Assembly (NCBI RefSeq): GCF_025947065.1
Contig: NZ_CP109994.1
Coordinates: 1,426,001-1,490,000, forward strand
Origin: Flavobacterium sp. N1736
GTDB taxonomy: Bacteria; Bacteroidota; Bacteroidia; Flavobacteriales; Flavobacteriaceae
Length of the DNA stretch: 64,000 nt
Reading direction: 5' to 3'
In this document: one piece after another, positions 15,925 through 24,435 of the stretch
How positions within the stretch are numbered: position 1 is the stretch's first letter
Layout: each line of letters opens with the position of its first letter
Notes under the pieces: generated by a model
What the model was told of the DNA's origin: nothing
Databases searched by the model: none
What the model saw: the letters and a program-made list of their open reading frames with translations, nothing else
Program-made: the position numbers and the translations under genes

Positions 15925-17613
15925 ATGAAAACTAAACCAATCAACTTATTGTGCTTTATTGCCCTGTTTTTAGCAACTTGTTTCACCGAAAACATGCAGG
16001 CTCAAAAATCAAAATCTACTGAAACTTATGCCGGAATTGAATTTAAAATGAACAAAGTTCAGGAACCAAAAATTCCAAATAATTCAGTAAACATAAAAGA
16101 TTTTGGTGCTGTAAATGGCGGTTATATTTTAAATACAAAGGCTTTCGCCGATGCCATAGATGCCGTATCAAAAAAAGGCGGTGGAAAAGTAATTATTCCG
16201 CCGGGAATCTGGCTTACCGGACCAATTATCTTAAAAAGCAATATCGAATTACATGCAGAAACAGGCGCATTAATCAAGTTTTCGCCTGATAAAAGTCTTT
16301 ATCCTATTATAGAAACCAGTTTTGAAGGTTTAAATACATGGCGTTGCATCTCTCCTATTTACGGTAAAAATCTGGAAAATATTGCTTTTACCGGAAATGG
16401 TGTTTGGGATGGTTCCGGAGAGGTTTGGAGACAAGTTAAAAAAAGTAAACTAACGGAAAGTCAATGGAAAAAATTTGTTGCTTCGGGTGGTGTTTTAAAT
16501 GAAAAAAAAGACAGTTGGTATCCATCTGAAACTTTTATGAAAGCTGCTGTTGGAGCAGATCAAAATGTGCGACTTGATTTAAAAACCAAGGAAGAATTTG
16601 AAGCCATTCATGATTTTCTTCGTCCGGTTATGGTTAGTATTCAAAATAGTAAAAGAGTACTTTTTGACGGTCCTGTTTTTCAAAATTCTCCGGCGTGGAA
16701 TATTCATCCTTTAATGGTTGAAGATTTAATTGTTCGAAATGTAACAGTTCGAAATCCCTGGTTTTCTCAAAACGGTGACGGTCTTGATGTCGAATCGTGC
16801 AAAAATGTATTGATCGAAAACTCTAGTTTTGATGTTGGTGATGATGCGATTTGTATTAAATCAGGAAAGGATAAAGATGGTCGTAATCGCGGTATTCCCT
16901 GCGAAAATATTATCGTAAGAAATAATATTGTTTATCACGGGCACGGCGGCGTAACGGTAGGAAGTGAGATGTCCGGAGGTGTAAAAAACCTGCACGTTTC
17001 AAATTGTACTTTTATGGGAACTGATGTTGGATTACGTTTTAAAAGTAATCGCGGACGTGGCGGAATTGTTGAGAATATCTTTATTTCTGATATATATATG
17101 ACGGATATTCCGTCGCAGGCTATTTCATTTGATTTGTATTATGGAGGAAAATCTATTGCAGAAACTTTGGCAGAAGGCGGAAATAAAATAAATACAAAAG
17201 TGGTTCCGGTAAACGAGGAAACGCCTCAATTCAAGAATATTTTGATCAAAAACATTACAATTGCCGGAGCATATCAAGCTGTATTTTTACAAGGTTTGCC
17301 TGAAATGAATCTTCAAAACATTGAAATTTCTAATTTAACTGCAAAAGCCGAAAAAGGTTTTTCGATTATCGACGCAAGCGGAATCAAAATTACAAATGCT
17401 AAATTAGACATCGAAAGTCCAACCGTATTTGAGATTTATAACGGAAAGAATATGTCTTTAAAAAATGTAGAGTTTAACTCGACTTCTCCAAAAGCCGTTA
17501 CAATTGATGGCGCTGCAAGTGAGAAAATAGAATTGATCTCTTCAAAGAATTCAGATTATTCTAAAACAACTACAATTAGCGAAACTGTTTCTAAAGGAGC
17601 AGTGAAACTTTAA
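15925..17613 (+). CDS. Glycoside hydrolase family 28 protein (polygalacturonase-like)
   Basis: The 562-residue exported protein belongs to GH28, inverting hydrolases of pectin-type polysaccharides. A signal peptide covers about 1-26 (…CFTENMQAQ). Parallel beta-helix sequence follows, with catalytic segments NGDGLDVESC (first Asp), VGDDAICIKSG (Asp pair), GHGGVTVGSEMSGG (His) and LRFKSNRGRGG (Arg/Lys binding). An IIASGG-type insertion around residues 175-215 (SGGVLNEKKDSWYPSETFMKAA) resembles Bacteroidota GH28 members. No T9SS C-terminal sorting domain is seen, so it is probably periplasmic. A LacI-type operator lies upstream and a terminator follows. The exact substrate (homogalacturonan or rhamnogalacturonan) is not decidable here. 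Confidence 0.9.
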   Translation: MKTKPINLLCFIALFLATCFTENMQAQKSKSTETYAGIEFKMNKVQEPKIPNNSVNIKDFGAVNGGYILNTKAFADAIDAVSKKGGGKVIIPPGIWLTGPIILKSNIELHAETGALIKFSPDKSLYPIIETSFEGLNTWRCISPIYGKNLENIAFTGNGVWDGSGEVWRQVKKSKLTESQWKKFVASGGVLNEKKDSWYPSETFMKAAVGADQNVRLDLKTKEEFEAIHDFLRPVMVSIQNSKRVLFDGPVFQNSPAWNIHPLMVEDLIVRNVTVRNPWFSQNGDGLDVESCKNVLIENSSFDVGDDAICIKSGKDKDGRNRGIPCENIIVRNNIVYHGHGGVTVGSEMSGGVKNLHVSNCTFMGTDVGLRFKSNRGRGGIVENIFISDIYMTDIPSQAISFDLYYGGKSIAETLAEGGNKINTKVVPVNEETPQFKNILIKNITIAGAYQAVFLQGLPEMNLQNIEISNLTAKAEKGFSIIDASGIKITNAKLDIESPTVFEIYNGKNMSLKNVEFNSTSPKAVTIDGAASEKIELISSKNSDYSKTTTISETVSKGAVKL

Positions 17614-17630
17614 TAGAAGAAAAATTAAGA

Positions 17631-17669
17631 AAAACCCAGCTTGTTTAAATACTAATCAAGCTGGGTTTT
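17631..17669. terminator. Bidirectional terminator between GH28 and tail-fibre-like genes
   Basis: The perfect 13-base-pair stem AAAACCCAGCTTG / CAAGCTGGGTTTT with a 13-base loop sits between convergent genes, with A and T runs at the bases of the stem. Confidence 0.85.
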
Positions 17670-17679
17670 ATTCTTGAGA

Positions 17680-18726
17680 TTATTTAGATAATATACTTTT
17701 TTTCAAAGCCATTATTTCTTCATTTTGCTTCTTATTTTCTTCCATCAAACCTTGAATATTCTTGTTTTGATCAATTACATAAAGAGTCAATTCTTCAATT
17801 TTTTGTAAAAGTTTTGCATTCATTTCTCCTAAATTAATGCCATTTTTAAATACTTCTTCCTCGCTTGGAATATTTTCTAAATGCCCTTTCTCATTAATAT
17901 GCTTTTCAACTTCTGCAAGTGTTGGCAAATTATATTCTTTTTTAAACACAAAATCAGACCAGCCAATCATATCAACTTTAACTTCTTTTGAATGGATTGT
18001 ACCATTAACATCTAGCTTATTTTTTGGATTTGATGTACCAATACCTACATTGCCAATACCACTAATTTGCATTTGTTCACTCCAAAAATCACCTACTGCA
18101 CCTCTTGTAGCAAAAACCATTGCTACAGATGGTCTTGAACTTGTCGAGTTATCCTCTGTTCTCATAGCTACGAAACCTGCGCCTTTAAAATTTGAAGTTG
18201 TATTTGGTAATGCCCATGTTATAGTTCCTATAGAACTACCAGGAATATTTGCTCCCGAAGATAAAATAATATGAGACTGAGAGTGTATGCTTGTATTTGG
18301 ATTACTTATTTCTAAAAACTTATTGTTTCCTCCATGTTCATAAGAAGACGGATTTGATGTCCCAATACCTACATTGCCATTTTCATTTGTCATTAATAGT
18401 TGTTTCCATCCTCCCCATTGTGCATCAGTTGGAAATGCATTTCTATAAAAAATCCCCCCATTATTAAAATTTAGCTGATGATTCTTATCTCCTGTGTTAT
18501 CATGATCAACCCAAGGTGAGAAAGTTAAATTTGTCGACCAATATCCTTCACCAGGAACTCCAATAACATTTCTTTGTTTAAAATCAGCCCTAACACTATA
18601 TGAAGCAAAATTTGGTAAATCATTTATTCCCCTCGTATCATTTATTGATAAAGAAGTCGCTGTTTGCGCATCAATATTGTTGATAGAAATGCACATAATA
18701 AATAGTGGTAATAATATTTTTTTCAT
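17680..18726 (-). CDS. Exported tail-fibre-like protein 1 of 3
   Basis: The 348-residue protein has a signal peptide (…ISINNIDAQ), then a region resembling phage tail-fibre knob domains (GYWSTNLTFSPWVDHDNTGDKNHQLNF..NGGIFYRNAF, QWGGWKQLL), a repeated-element-like NGNVGIGTSNP motif twice (about 115 and 228), and a C-terminal module GTIHSKEVKVDMIGWSDFV through LAEVEKHINEKGHLENIPS and NGINLGEMNAKLLQKIEELTLY, ending in a coiled coil. That module is nearly identical in the next two genes. The knob is less like those of copies 2 and 3. Its start is only 2 bases after the stop of copy 2, so the three form an operon. Function is unknown; trimeric surface fibres are a possibility. Confidence 0.8.
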   Translation of the reverse strand: MKKILLPLFIMCISINNIDAQTATSLSINDTRGINDLPNFASYSVRADFKQRNVIGVPGEGYWSTNLTFSPWVDHDNTGDKNHQLNFNNGGIFYRNAFPTDAQWGGWKQLLMTNENGNVGIGTSNPSSYEHGGNNKFLEISNPNTSIHSQSHIILSSGANIPGSSIGTITWALPNTTSNFKGAGFVAMRTEDNSTSSRPSVAMVFATRGAVGDFWSEQMQISGIGNVGIGTSNPKNKLDVNGTIHSKEVKVDMIGWSDFVFKKEYNLPTLAEVEKHINEKGHLENIPSEEEVFKNGINLGEMNAKLLQKIEELTLYVIDQNKNIQGLMEENKKQNEEIMALKKSILSK

Positions 18727-18728
18727 AA

Positions 18729-19697
18729 TTATTTATTCTCAATTTTTTCTAATCTTTTTTTCATCTCTAAATTCTCCTTTTTTATTTCAATCATATAAAG
18801 AGTCAATTCTTCAATTTTTTGTAAAAGTTTTGAATTCATTTCTCCTAAATTAATGCCATTTTTAAGTACTTCTTCTTCACTTGGAATATTTTCGAGATGT
18901 CCTTTTTCATTGATGTGCTTTTCAACTTCTGCAAGTGTTGGCAAATTATATTCTTTTTTAAAGACAAAATCAGACCAGTTTTCCATATCAACTTTTACTT
19001 CCTGAGAATGTATTGTACCTTTTACATCTAATTTATTTTTGGGATTTGTTGTGCCTATGCCAACGTTACCATTGTAATTCCAAGTCATTGCATGTTGATC
19101 AGGTATCGTATTTGTATTTGCACCTCCATTTATATACAAATCAAGCTTACTGCCAAAGATTCCAGGTCCACCATGTCCTATACGAAATTCAGCATTTTCA
19201 GGATAGGCGTAATTTGCTGTACCATTTCTGGATAATTTAAGAACCGATTTAGTTGGAGCCGTTTGTTCTAGTGGTCTACTATCACTTAATTCATTAATTT
19301 CAAGAACACTTATTGGACTTGAATTTGAGACTACTAAATTCCCATTCACAATTTGATTTCCTGCAAAAGTATTTGTTCCTCTCGTCGCCAACTCATTCCA
19401 TGCAGGATTTAGTTCACCACTGGTTTTTCTGAAAAACAATCTATCATTTTCTGTATATGAAGAAGCAAGTTCGAATTGAAACACATTATTAGGATTTCCG
19501 TGCCTAATCACAAAAAGATGATTCCATGTATGACTTGTATCAGGAATTCCGCCAATGGCATTGAAACCGCTGTATACACCTGAATTAATCGCCCCAGTAT
19601 AATTACTTATGCCAGGTGCTAAACCATCACCAATTTGTTGGGCTGATCCTGATATTGCTGAAAATAATGTAAGAAGTAATGTTGTAATTTTTTTCAT
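18729..19697 (-). CDS. Exported tail-fibre-like protein 2 of 3
   Basis: The 322-residue protein has a signal peptide (…FSAISGSAQ), an N-terminal knob-like region (IGDGLAPGISNYTGAINSGVYS..GGIPDTSHTWNHLFVIRHGN, then SYTENDRLFFRKTSGELNPAWNELATRG), a middle segment (SVLKLSRNGTANYAYPENAEFRIGHGG, LDLYINGGANTNTIPDQHAMTWNYNGNVGIGTTNP), and the shared C-terminal module from about residue 222, ending in a charged coiled coil. Copy 3 is alike over its whole length, so the two are recent duplicates. It is in the same operon as copies 1 and 3. Function unknown. Confidence 0.8.
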   Translation of the reverse strand: MKKITTLLLTLFSAISGSAQQIGDGLAPGISNYTGAINSGVYSGFNAIGGIPDTSHTWNHLFVIRHGNPNNVFQFELASSYTENDRLFFRKTSGELNPAWNELATRGTNTFAGNQIVNGNLVVSNSSPISVLEINELSDSRPLEQTAPTKSVLKLSRNGTANYAYPENAEFRIGHGGPGIFGSKLDLYINGGANTNTIPDQHAMTWNYNGNVGIGTTNPKNKLDVKGTIHSQEVKVDMENWSDFVFKKEYNLPTLAEVEKHINEKGHLENIPSEEEVLKNGINLGEMNSKLLQKIEELTLYMIEIKKENLEMKKRLEKIENK

Positions 19698-19723
19698 TAA
19701 TGAGCTATTTATATAATTAGATT

Positions 19724-20742
19724 TTATTTGAGTTTTTGTTCTAGTATCGCAAGTCTTTCAGATAATAACTTTAAAGATTTATTTTCTTCTTTTAAATCTT
19801 GAATTTCTTTTGATTGCTGAATTGTATACAACGTCAATTCTTCAATTTTTTGTAAAAGTTTTGCATTCATTTCACCTAAATTAATTCCGTTTTTAAGTAC
19901 TTCTTCCTCGCTTGGTATATTTTCTAAATGCCCTTTTTCTTTTATATGATTTTCAACTTCTGCAAGTGTTGGCAAATTATATTCTTTTTTAACACAAAAT
20001 CAGACCAGCCAATCATATCTACTTTTACTTCTTTGGAATGAATTGTTCCGTTTACGTCTAATTTGTTATTTGGATTTATAATTCCGATACCTACATTTCC
20101 ATTGTAATTCCAAGTCATTACATGTTGATCGGGTATAGAATTTGTATTTGAACCTCCGTTTATATACAAATCGAGTTTACTCCCATACACACTTCCTCCA
20201 CCGTGTCCAATACGAAATTCGGCATTTTCAGGATAGGAGTAATTTAGCGTTCCACTTCTGGATAATTTAAGTACCGATTTAGTTGGTACTGTCTGTCCTT
20301 GTGGTTTACTATCGCTAACTTCCAAAACTTCAAGAGCACTTTTAGGGCTTGAATTTGAAACAATTAAATCCCCATTTATGCTTTGACTTCCGTTAAAAGT
20401 GTTTGCACCTCTTGTTGCAATTTCAATCCAGGTTGGATTTAAGGGTGTTAAATCACTACTTACTATTTTCCTAAAAAATAATCTGTCATTTTCTGCAAAT
20501 GAAGAAGCAATTTGTAATTGATGATTATTAATTGAATTTGCGTGTCTAATTACAAATAGATGCTGATGTCCGCCATAAGATAAATCAGGAACTCCACCTG
20601 TATGATTTACACCTCCAAATACTCCTGATTTTAGCAAGCCACCAAAGTCATTTATCATTGGAGCATATCCGTCACCAATTTGTTGGGCCAATCCTGTTAT
20701 TGTAAAAAATAGTGTAGCAAGTATTGCAAGATGTTTTTTCAT
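19724..20742 (-). pseudogene. Exported tail-fibre-like protein 3 of 3, frameshifted
   Basis: This copy has the same layout as copy 2 (signal peptide MKKHLAILATLFFTITGLAQ, knob region, middle segment, C-terminal module), but the frame breaks at about 19991. Where copies 1 and 2 have, on the minus strand, TTTAAAAAAG after GTG/GTC, this copy has TTAAAAAAG, one base fewer, so translation changes from ...WSDFVLKKN to an early stop. The remainder (LPTLAEVENHIKEKGHLE to LEQKLK) continues in another frame to 19724. With one base restored the protein would be about 339 residues. It may be a true pseudogene or a sequencing error next to a homopolymer. It would be the first gene of the operon. Confidence 0.75.
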
Positions 20743-20911
20743 TAAAAGTATTTTTTCGATTAAAATTTTCGTAAAAATAATCATATCAAAATATTATCTA
20801 TTATTATTTACGCAATTTATCTTACTAATATTGCATTAGTATGTTTTAAAAAAAATTATCACTCAAACCAAAAGCAATCTACTTTAAAAAAAATAATGCT
20901 AATTTTGCGTT

Positions 20912-21673
20912 ATGATTAAAATAACGTTAATTGGTTCCGGAAATGTCGCACAGCATTTGATAAAAGCTTTCGCCAAAAGTGAAGCTATCGAAATTGTACA
21001 AGTGTTTTCCCGAAAAAAAGAAACTTTAAGTGGTGTAATTGAATTTGATAAAATTACAAGCGATTTCGAGGACTTAAAAGAGGCAGATTTATATATTATC
21101 GCCGTTAGTGATAACGCAATCGCCGAAGTTTCAGCACAATTACCTTTCAACAATCAGCTTGTTGTTCATACTTCAGGAGCGGCTTCAATTGATACTTTAG
21201 ATGCAAAAAACCGAAAAGGTGTTTTTTATCCCCTGCAAACTTTTTCTAAAAACAAAGATGTTGATTTTTCAATAATTCCGATTTGTGTGGAATCTGAAAA
21301 TACATTTGATTTTCGTGTTTTAGATACAGTGGCAAAAAGCATTTCAAAAGCAGTTTTTCCAATAAATTCAGAGCAGCGCAAAGCACTTCATGTTGCAGCG
21401 GTTTTTGTAAACAATTTCACCAATCATTTATATCAGATTGGTCAGGAAATTTGCGAAGAAAATCAGGTTCCTTTCGAAATTTTAAAACCTTTAATTCAGG
21501 AAACCGCTGATAAAATAAATACATTAAATCCAGTTGATGCCCAAACCGGTCCTGCAAAACGGAATGATTCGACTACAATTGAGGCACATTTGAAGTATTT
21601 AACGAATAAAAATCAAAAAAACATCTATAAAATACTAACACAATCTATACAAAATAATGGCAAAGAATTATAA
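20912..21673 (+). CDS. Rossmann-fold protein with DUF2520
   Basis: The 253-residue protein has an N-terminal NAD(P)-binding Rossmann fold (MIKITLIGSGNVAQHLIKAF, glycine-rich loop GSGNVA at 8-13; DLYIIAVSDNAIAEVSAQL) and a C-terminal DUF2520 domain (KALHVAAVFVNNFTNHLYQIGQEICEENQVPFEILKPLIQET, TGPAKRNDSTTIEAHL). Such proteins resemble 6-phosphogluconate/ProC-type dehydrogenases, but their reaction is not known to me. Expected in the cytoplasm. Its last 17 bases overlap the start of the KdsC gene, so the two are co-translated. Confidence 0.85.
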   Translation: MIKITLIGSGNVAQHLIKAFAKSEAIEIVQVFSRKKETLSGVIEFDKITSDFEDLKEADLYIIAVSDNAIAEVSAQLPFNNQLVVHTSGAASIDTLDAKNRKGVFYPLQTFSKNKDVDFSIIPICVESENTFDFRVLDTVAKSISKAVFPINSEQRKALHVAAVFVNNFTNHLYQIGQEICEENQVPFEILKPLIQETADKINTLNPVDAQTGPAKRNDSTTIEAHLKYLTNKNQKNIYKILTQSIQNNGKEL

Positions 21674-22184
21674 AGAAATAATGAACGACATCACAACATT
21701 TGTTTTTGATGTTGATGGCGTACTTACAGACAGTTCTGTTTTTGTAACCAATGAAGGAGAAATTCTTCGCACGATGAATATTCGTGACGGTTATGCGATG
21801 AAAGCGGCTGTTGAAAGCGGCTTTAATGTTTGTATTATTTCTGGCGGAAGCAATGAAGGCGTGCGCGTTAGACTTCAAAATTTAGGCATCACCGATATTC
21901 ATTTAGGAACTCCTGATAAAGTTGAAACTTTTAAGAAATATACTGATCTTTACAACATAAAACCAGAGCAAGTATTATATATGGGTGATGATATTCCTGA
22001 TTTTCATGTTATGAAATTAGTAGGATTACCAACTTGTCCGCAAGATGCAAGCCCTGAAATTAAAAATATTTGCCGCTATATTTCGCACGTAAAAGGCGGA
22101 AAAGGTGCTGCAAGAGACGTAATCGAACAAGTAATGAAAGTGCAGGGAAAATGGATGGAATATTTTAACGGGAAACATGATTAA
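21657..22184 (+). CDS. kdsC: KdsC-type HAD phosphatase (3-deoxy-D-manno-octulosonate 8-phosphate phosphatase)
   Basis: The 175-residue protein belongs to the HAD superfamily, with the catalytic DVDGVLTD at residues 18-25 (nucleophile Asp18, acid/base Asp20), SGGSNEGVRVRLQNLGI, and the Mg-binding MGDDIPDFHVMKLVGLP. These features and the short, cap-less length match KdsC, which makes Kdo for lipopolysaccharide from Kdo-8-phosphate. The start may be MAKNYKEI (21657) or MNDITT (21681); the first overlaps the previous gene. Confusion with the NeuA-associated or YrbI phosphatases is the main alternative. Confidence 0.88.
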   Translation: MAKNYKEIMNDITTFVFDVDGVLTDSSVFVTNEGEILRTMNIRDGYAMKAAVESGFNVCIISGGSNEGVRVRLQNLGITDIHLGTPDKVETFKKYTDLYNIKPEQVLYMGDDIPDFHVMKLVGLPTCPQDASPEIKNICRYISHVKGGKGAARDVIEQVMKVQGKWMEYFNGKHD

Positions 22185-22202
22185 GATAATTATGAATTAT
22201 GA

Positions 22203-22226
22203 ATTGTTAATTGTTAATTGTTAATT
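22203..22226. repeat. Short tandem repeat ATTGTTA
   Basis: Three copies of a 7-base unit (ATTGTTA) run in tandem in the spacer before the UbiA-type gene, next to related ATTATGA units. It looks like slippage-prone AT-rich DNA; no function can be assigned. Confidence 0.6.
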
Positions 22227-22291
22227 ATTAATTCGTAAGTCTAAAAATCTTTGTCCCTTTGCCCCTCTGAACCTTAGAACCTTCAAAAAAA

Positions 22292-23218
22292 ATGAAATAC
22301 CTCAAACTCATTCGTTACCAAAACCTTTTAATGCTGGCTTTTATGCAGCTTTTATTTCGTTATGCTTTTTTAAAACAACAGGATATTCCTTTGGCTCTCG
22401 CCGACTGGCAATACGGATTATTGGTTTTAAGTACTGTTTTATTGGCTGCAGCCGGATATGTAATTAACAATATTCTTGACGTTGCAACGGATACCATTAA
22501 TAAACCCAATAATGTTGTAATTGGAAAAGGAATTTCTGAAACCAGAGGTTACAATATTTATATCGCATTAAATATCACCGGCGTTGCGATTGGCTGTTAT
22601 TTATCAAATGTGATCATGAGACCAACGTTTGCTGTAATTTCTATATTCATCGCATCGGTGCTTTATTTTTATTCTACAAACCTAAAGCAAATCATGATTT
22701 TAGGAAATTTTGTAGTCGCTGCAATACTATCATTTAGCGTTATAGTTATTGGTGTTTTTGATCTTTTTCCGGCTACAAATGCAGAGAATCAGGCGCAAAT
22801 GGCAAGTATGTTTTCAATATTAATTGATTACGCTTTATTTGCTTTTATGATTAATTTTATTCGTGAAATAGTGAAGGATATCGAAGATGTAGATGGCGAT
22901 TATAATCAGGGAATGAATACTTTGCCAATTGCGATTGGAAAAAGCAGAACTACAAAAATAGTTCTGGGATTTGCGATTATTCCGTTTATATTATGTTTGC
23001 TTTACATCGATAAATACTTTCTTGAAAACAATTTGTATATCGTTACCTTATATGCTTTTGCTTTTGTTTTGGCACCGCTTTTATATTTTATTGTAAAAAT
23101 TTTTACCGCAAAATCACAAAAAGACTTTCATCATTTGAGTACCGTTTTAAAACTGATATTACTTTTCGGAATTTTATCTATTTTGGTTATTACCTTAAAT
23201 ATCAAGTACAATGCTTAA
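22292..23218 (+). CDS. UbiA-family prenyltransferase
   Basis: The 308-residue integral membrane protein has UbiA-type Asp-rich motifs NNILDVATDTINKPNN (about 66-81) and REIVKDIEDVDGDYNQGMNTLPIAIG (about 190-215) and about eight hydrophobic helices. Bacteroidota homologues are commonly annotated as geranylgeranylglycerol-phosphate geranylgeranyltransferase-like, but the actual prenyl acceptor is unproven. It is distinct from MenA at 1154. It overlaps the Maf gene by 8 bases, suggesting an operon with maf. Confidence 0.85.
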   Translation: MKYLKLIRYQNLLMLAFMQLLFRYAFLKQQDIPLALADWQYGLLVLSTVLLAAAGYVINNILDVATDTINKPNNVVIGKGISETRGYNIYIALNITGVAIGCYLSNVIMRPTFAVISIFIASVLYFYSTNLKQIMILGNFVVAAILSFSVIVIGVFDLFPATNAENQAQMASMFSILIDYALFAFMINFIREIVKDIEDVDGDYNQGMNTLPIAIGKSRTTKIVLGFAIIPFILCLLYIDKYFLENNLYIVTLYAFAFVLAPLLYFIVKIFTAKSQKDFHHLSTVLKLILLFGILSILVITLNIKYNA

Positions 23219-23795
23219 AGAAAAATTAAAAAAATATAGTTTGATTCTGGCTTCGGGATCACCGCGCAGACAACAATTTTTTAAAGATCTGGATCTGGAT
23301 TTCGAAATTAGACTGAAAGATATTGAAGAAATTTATCCGCCGGAATTAAAAGCGGTTGAAATTACTGATTATCTGGCTGAATTAAAAGCCGGTGCTTTTG
23401 AAGGCGAACTAAAACCAAACGAAATTTTAGTAACCAGCGACACAATTGTATGGCATCAAAATAAAGCTTTGGGAAAACCAAAAAGTGCTCAGGAAGCTTT
23501 TGAAATGATTAAATCAATGTCGAATACAACTCATGAAGTAATTACGTCCGTTTGTTTTAAAACAGATACTTCTTCTACTCTTTTGAACGATATTACAAAA
23601 GTAACTTTCAATGACTTGTCTGATGAAGCTATTTTATATTACATCGAAAACTACAAACCTTATGATAAAGCAGGTGCTTATGGCATTCAGGAATGGTTTG
23701 GTTTTATGGCAGTTGCAAAAGTAGAAGGTTCTTATACCAATGTCATGGGTTTGCCAACAGCTAAAGTTTATGAATATTTGAGTACTTTAGTGTAA
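23211..23795 (+). CDS. maf: Maf family nucleotide pyrophosphatase
   Basis: The 194-residue protein is a Maf/YhdE-family nucleoside triphosphate pyrophosphatase, which removes non-canonical nucleotides such as dTTP/UTP analogues. The signature LASGSPRRQQFFKDL is at about 13-27. VTSDTIVWHQNKALGKPKSAQEA (catalytic Asp region) and YDKAGAYGIQEWFGFMAVAKVEGSYTNVMGLP follow. Expected in the cytoplasm. It overlaps the preceding prenyltransferase gene by 8 bases and is 10 bases before the MscS gene, so an operon is likely. Confidence 0.92.
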   Translation: MLKEKLKKYSLILASGSPRRQQFFKDLDLDFEIRLKDIEEIYPPELKAVEITDYLAELKAGAFEGELKPNEILVTSDTIVWHQNKALGKPKSAQEAFEMIKSMSNTTHEVITSVCFKTDTSSTLLNDITKVTFNDLSDEAILYYIENYKPYDKAGAYGIQEWFGFMAVAKVEGSYTNVMGLPTAKVYEYLSTLV

Positions 23796-23805
23796 AATTT
23801 TATTT

Positions 23806-24336
23806 ATGTTTTCTTTCAAAGAATATAGCCAGGAAATAGCATCCACCATAATTCTTCTTTTGACTTTAATTGCTTTACGTGTTATAATTGCAAAATTAAT
23901 TCGTCGTTTTGCGCATTCAAGCCAATTGCTGGAACATCGCACTAATTTAGTTATAAAATACATTCATGTCTTAATGAATATATTGGTAACCATTAGTCTG
24001 GTTGTAATTTGGGGAGTTGATACCAAAGATATTTTCATTACTGTTTCGTCAATTGCAACTGTAATTGGTGTGGCTATGTTTGCACAATGGTCGATTTTGA
24101 GCAATATTACTTCTGGAATGATTTTGTTTTTTTCGTTTCCTTTTAGAATTGGTGATACTATTAAAATTCATGATAAAGATTTTCCCATCGAAGCTGAAAT
24201 TGAAGACATCAGCGCTTTTCATGTTAATTTAAAAACCAAAGACGGCGAAAAAATCATTTATCCAAACAATTTATTATTGCAAAAAGGAATTTCGATTATG
24301 CCTTCACATTATGAAGAAAAAGAGTTTTTTGATTAA
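23806..24336 (+). CDS. Small MscS-family mechanosensitive channel protein
   Basis: The 176-residue protein has two or three membrane helices followed by the MscS pore/beta domain (SSIATVIGVAMFAQWSILSNITSGMILFFSFPFRIGDTIKIHDKDFPIEAEIEDISAFHVNLKTKDGEKIIYPNNLLLQKGI). It is shorter than E. coli MscS because it lacks most of the C-terminal alpha/beta domain. It is in the inner membrane and probably relieves osmotic down-shock. It lies 10 bases after maf on the same strand. Confidence 0.88.
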   Translation: MFSFKEYSQEIASTIILLLTLIALRVIIAKLIRRFAHSSQLLEHRTNLVIKYIHVLMNILVTISLVVIWGVDTKDIFITVSSIATVIGVAMFAQWSILSNITSGMILFFSFPFRIGDTIKIHDKDFPIEAEIEDISAFHVNLKTKDGEKIIYPNNLLLQKGISIMPSHYEEKEFFD

Positions 24337-24435
24337 AATTTGTAATGGGAATCTTGTAAAGTAATAGAGGAAACCTACAACAGTATATTTCGAATAAAAT
24401 AGGAATTTTGTTTATCTAAACCTAATTTCAGTACC

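Noticed and set aside
17680..20742. Prophage tail region
   Set aside because: The proteins have tail-fibre-like features, but each has a signal peptide and there are no capsid, terminase or integrase genes around.
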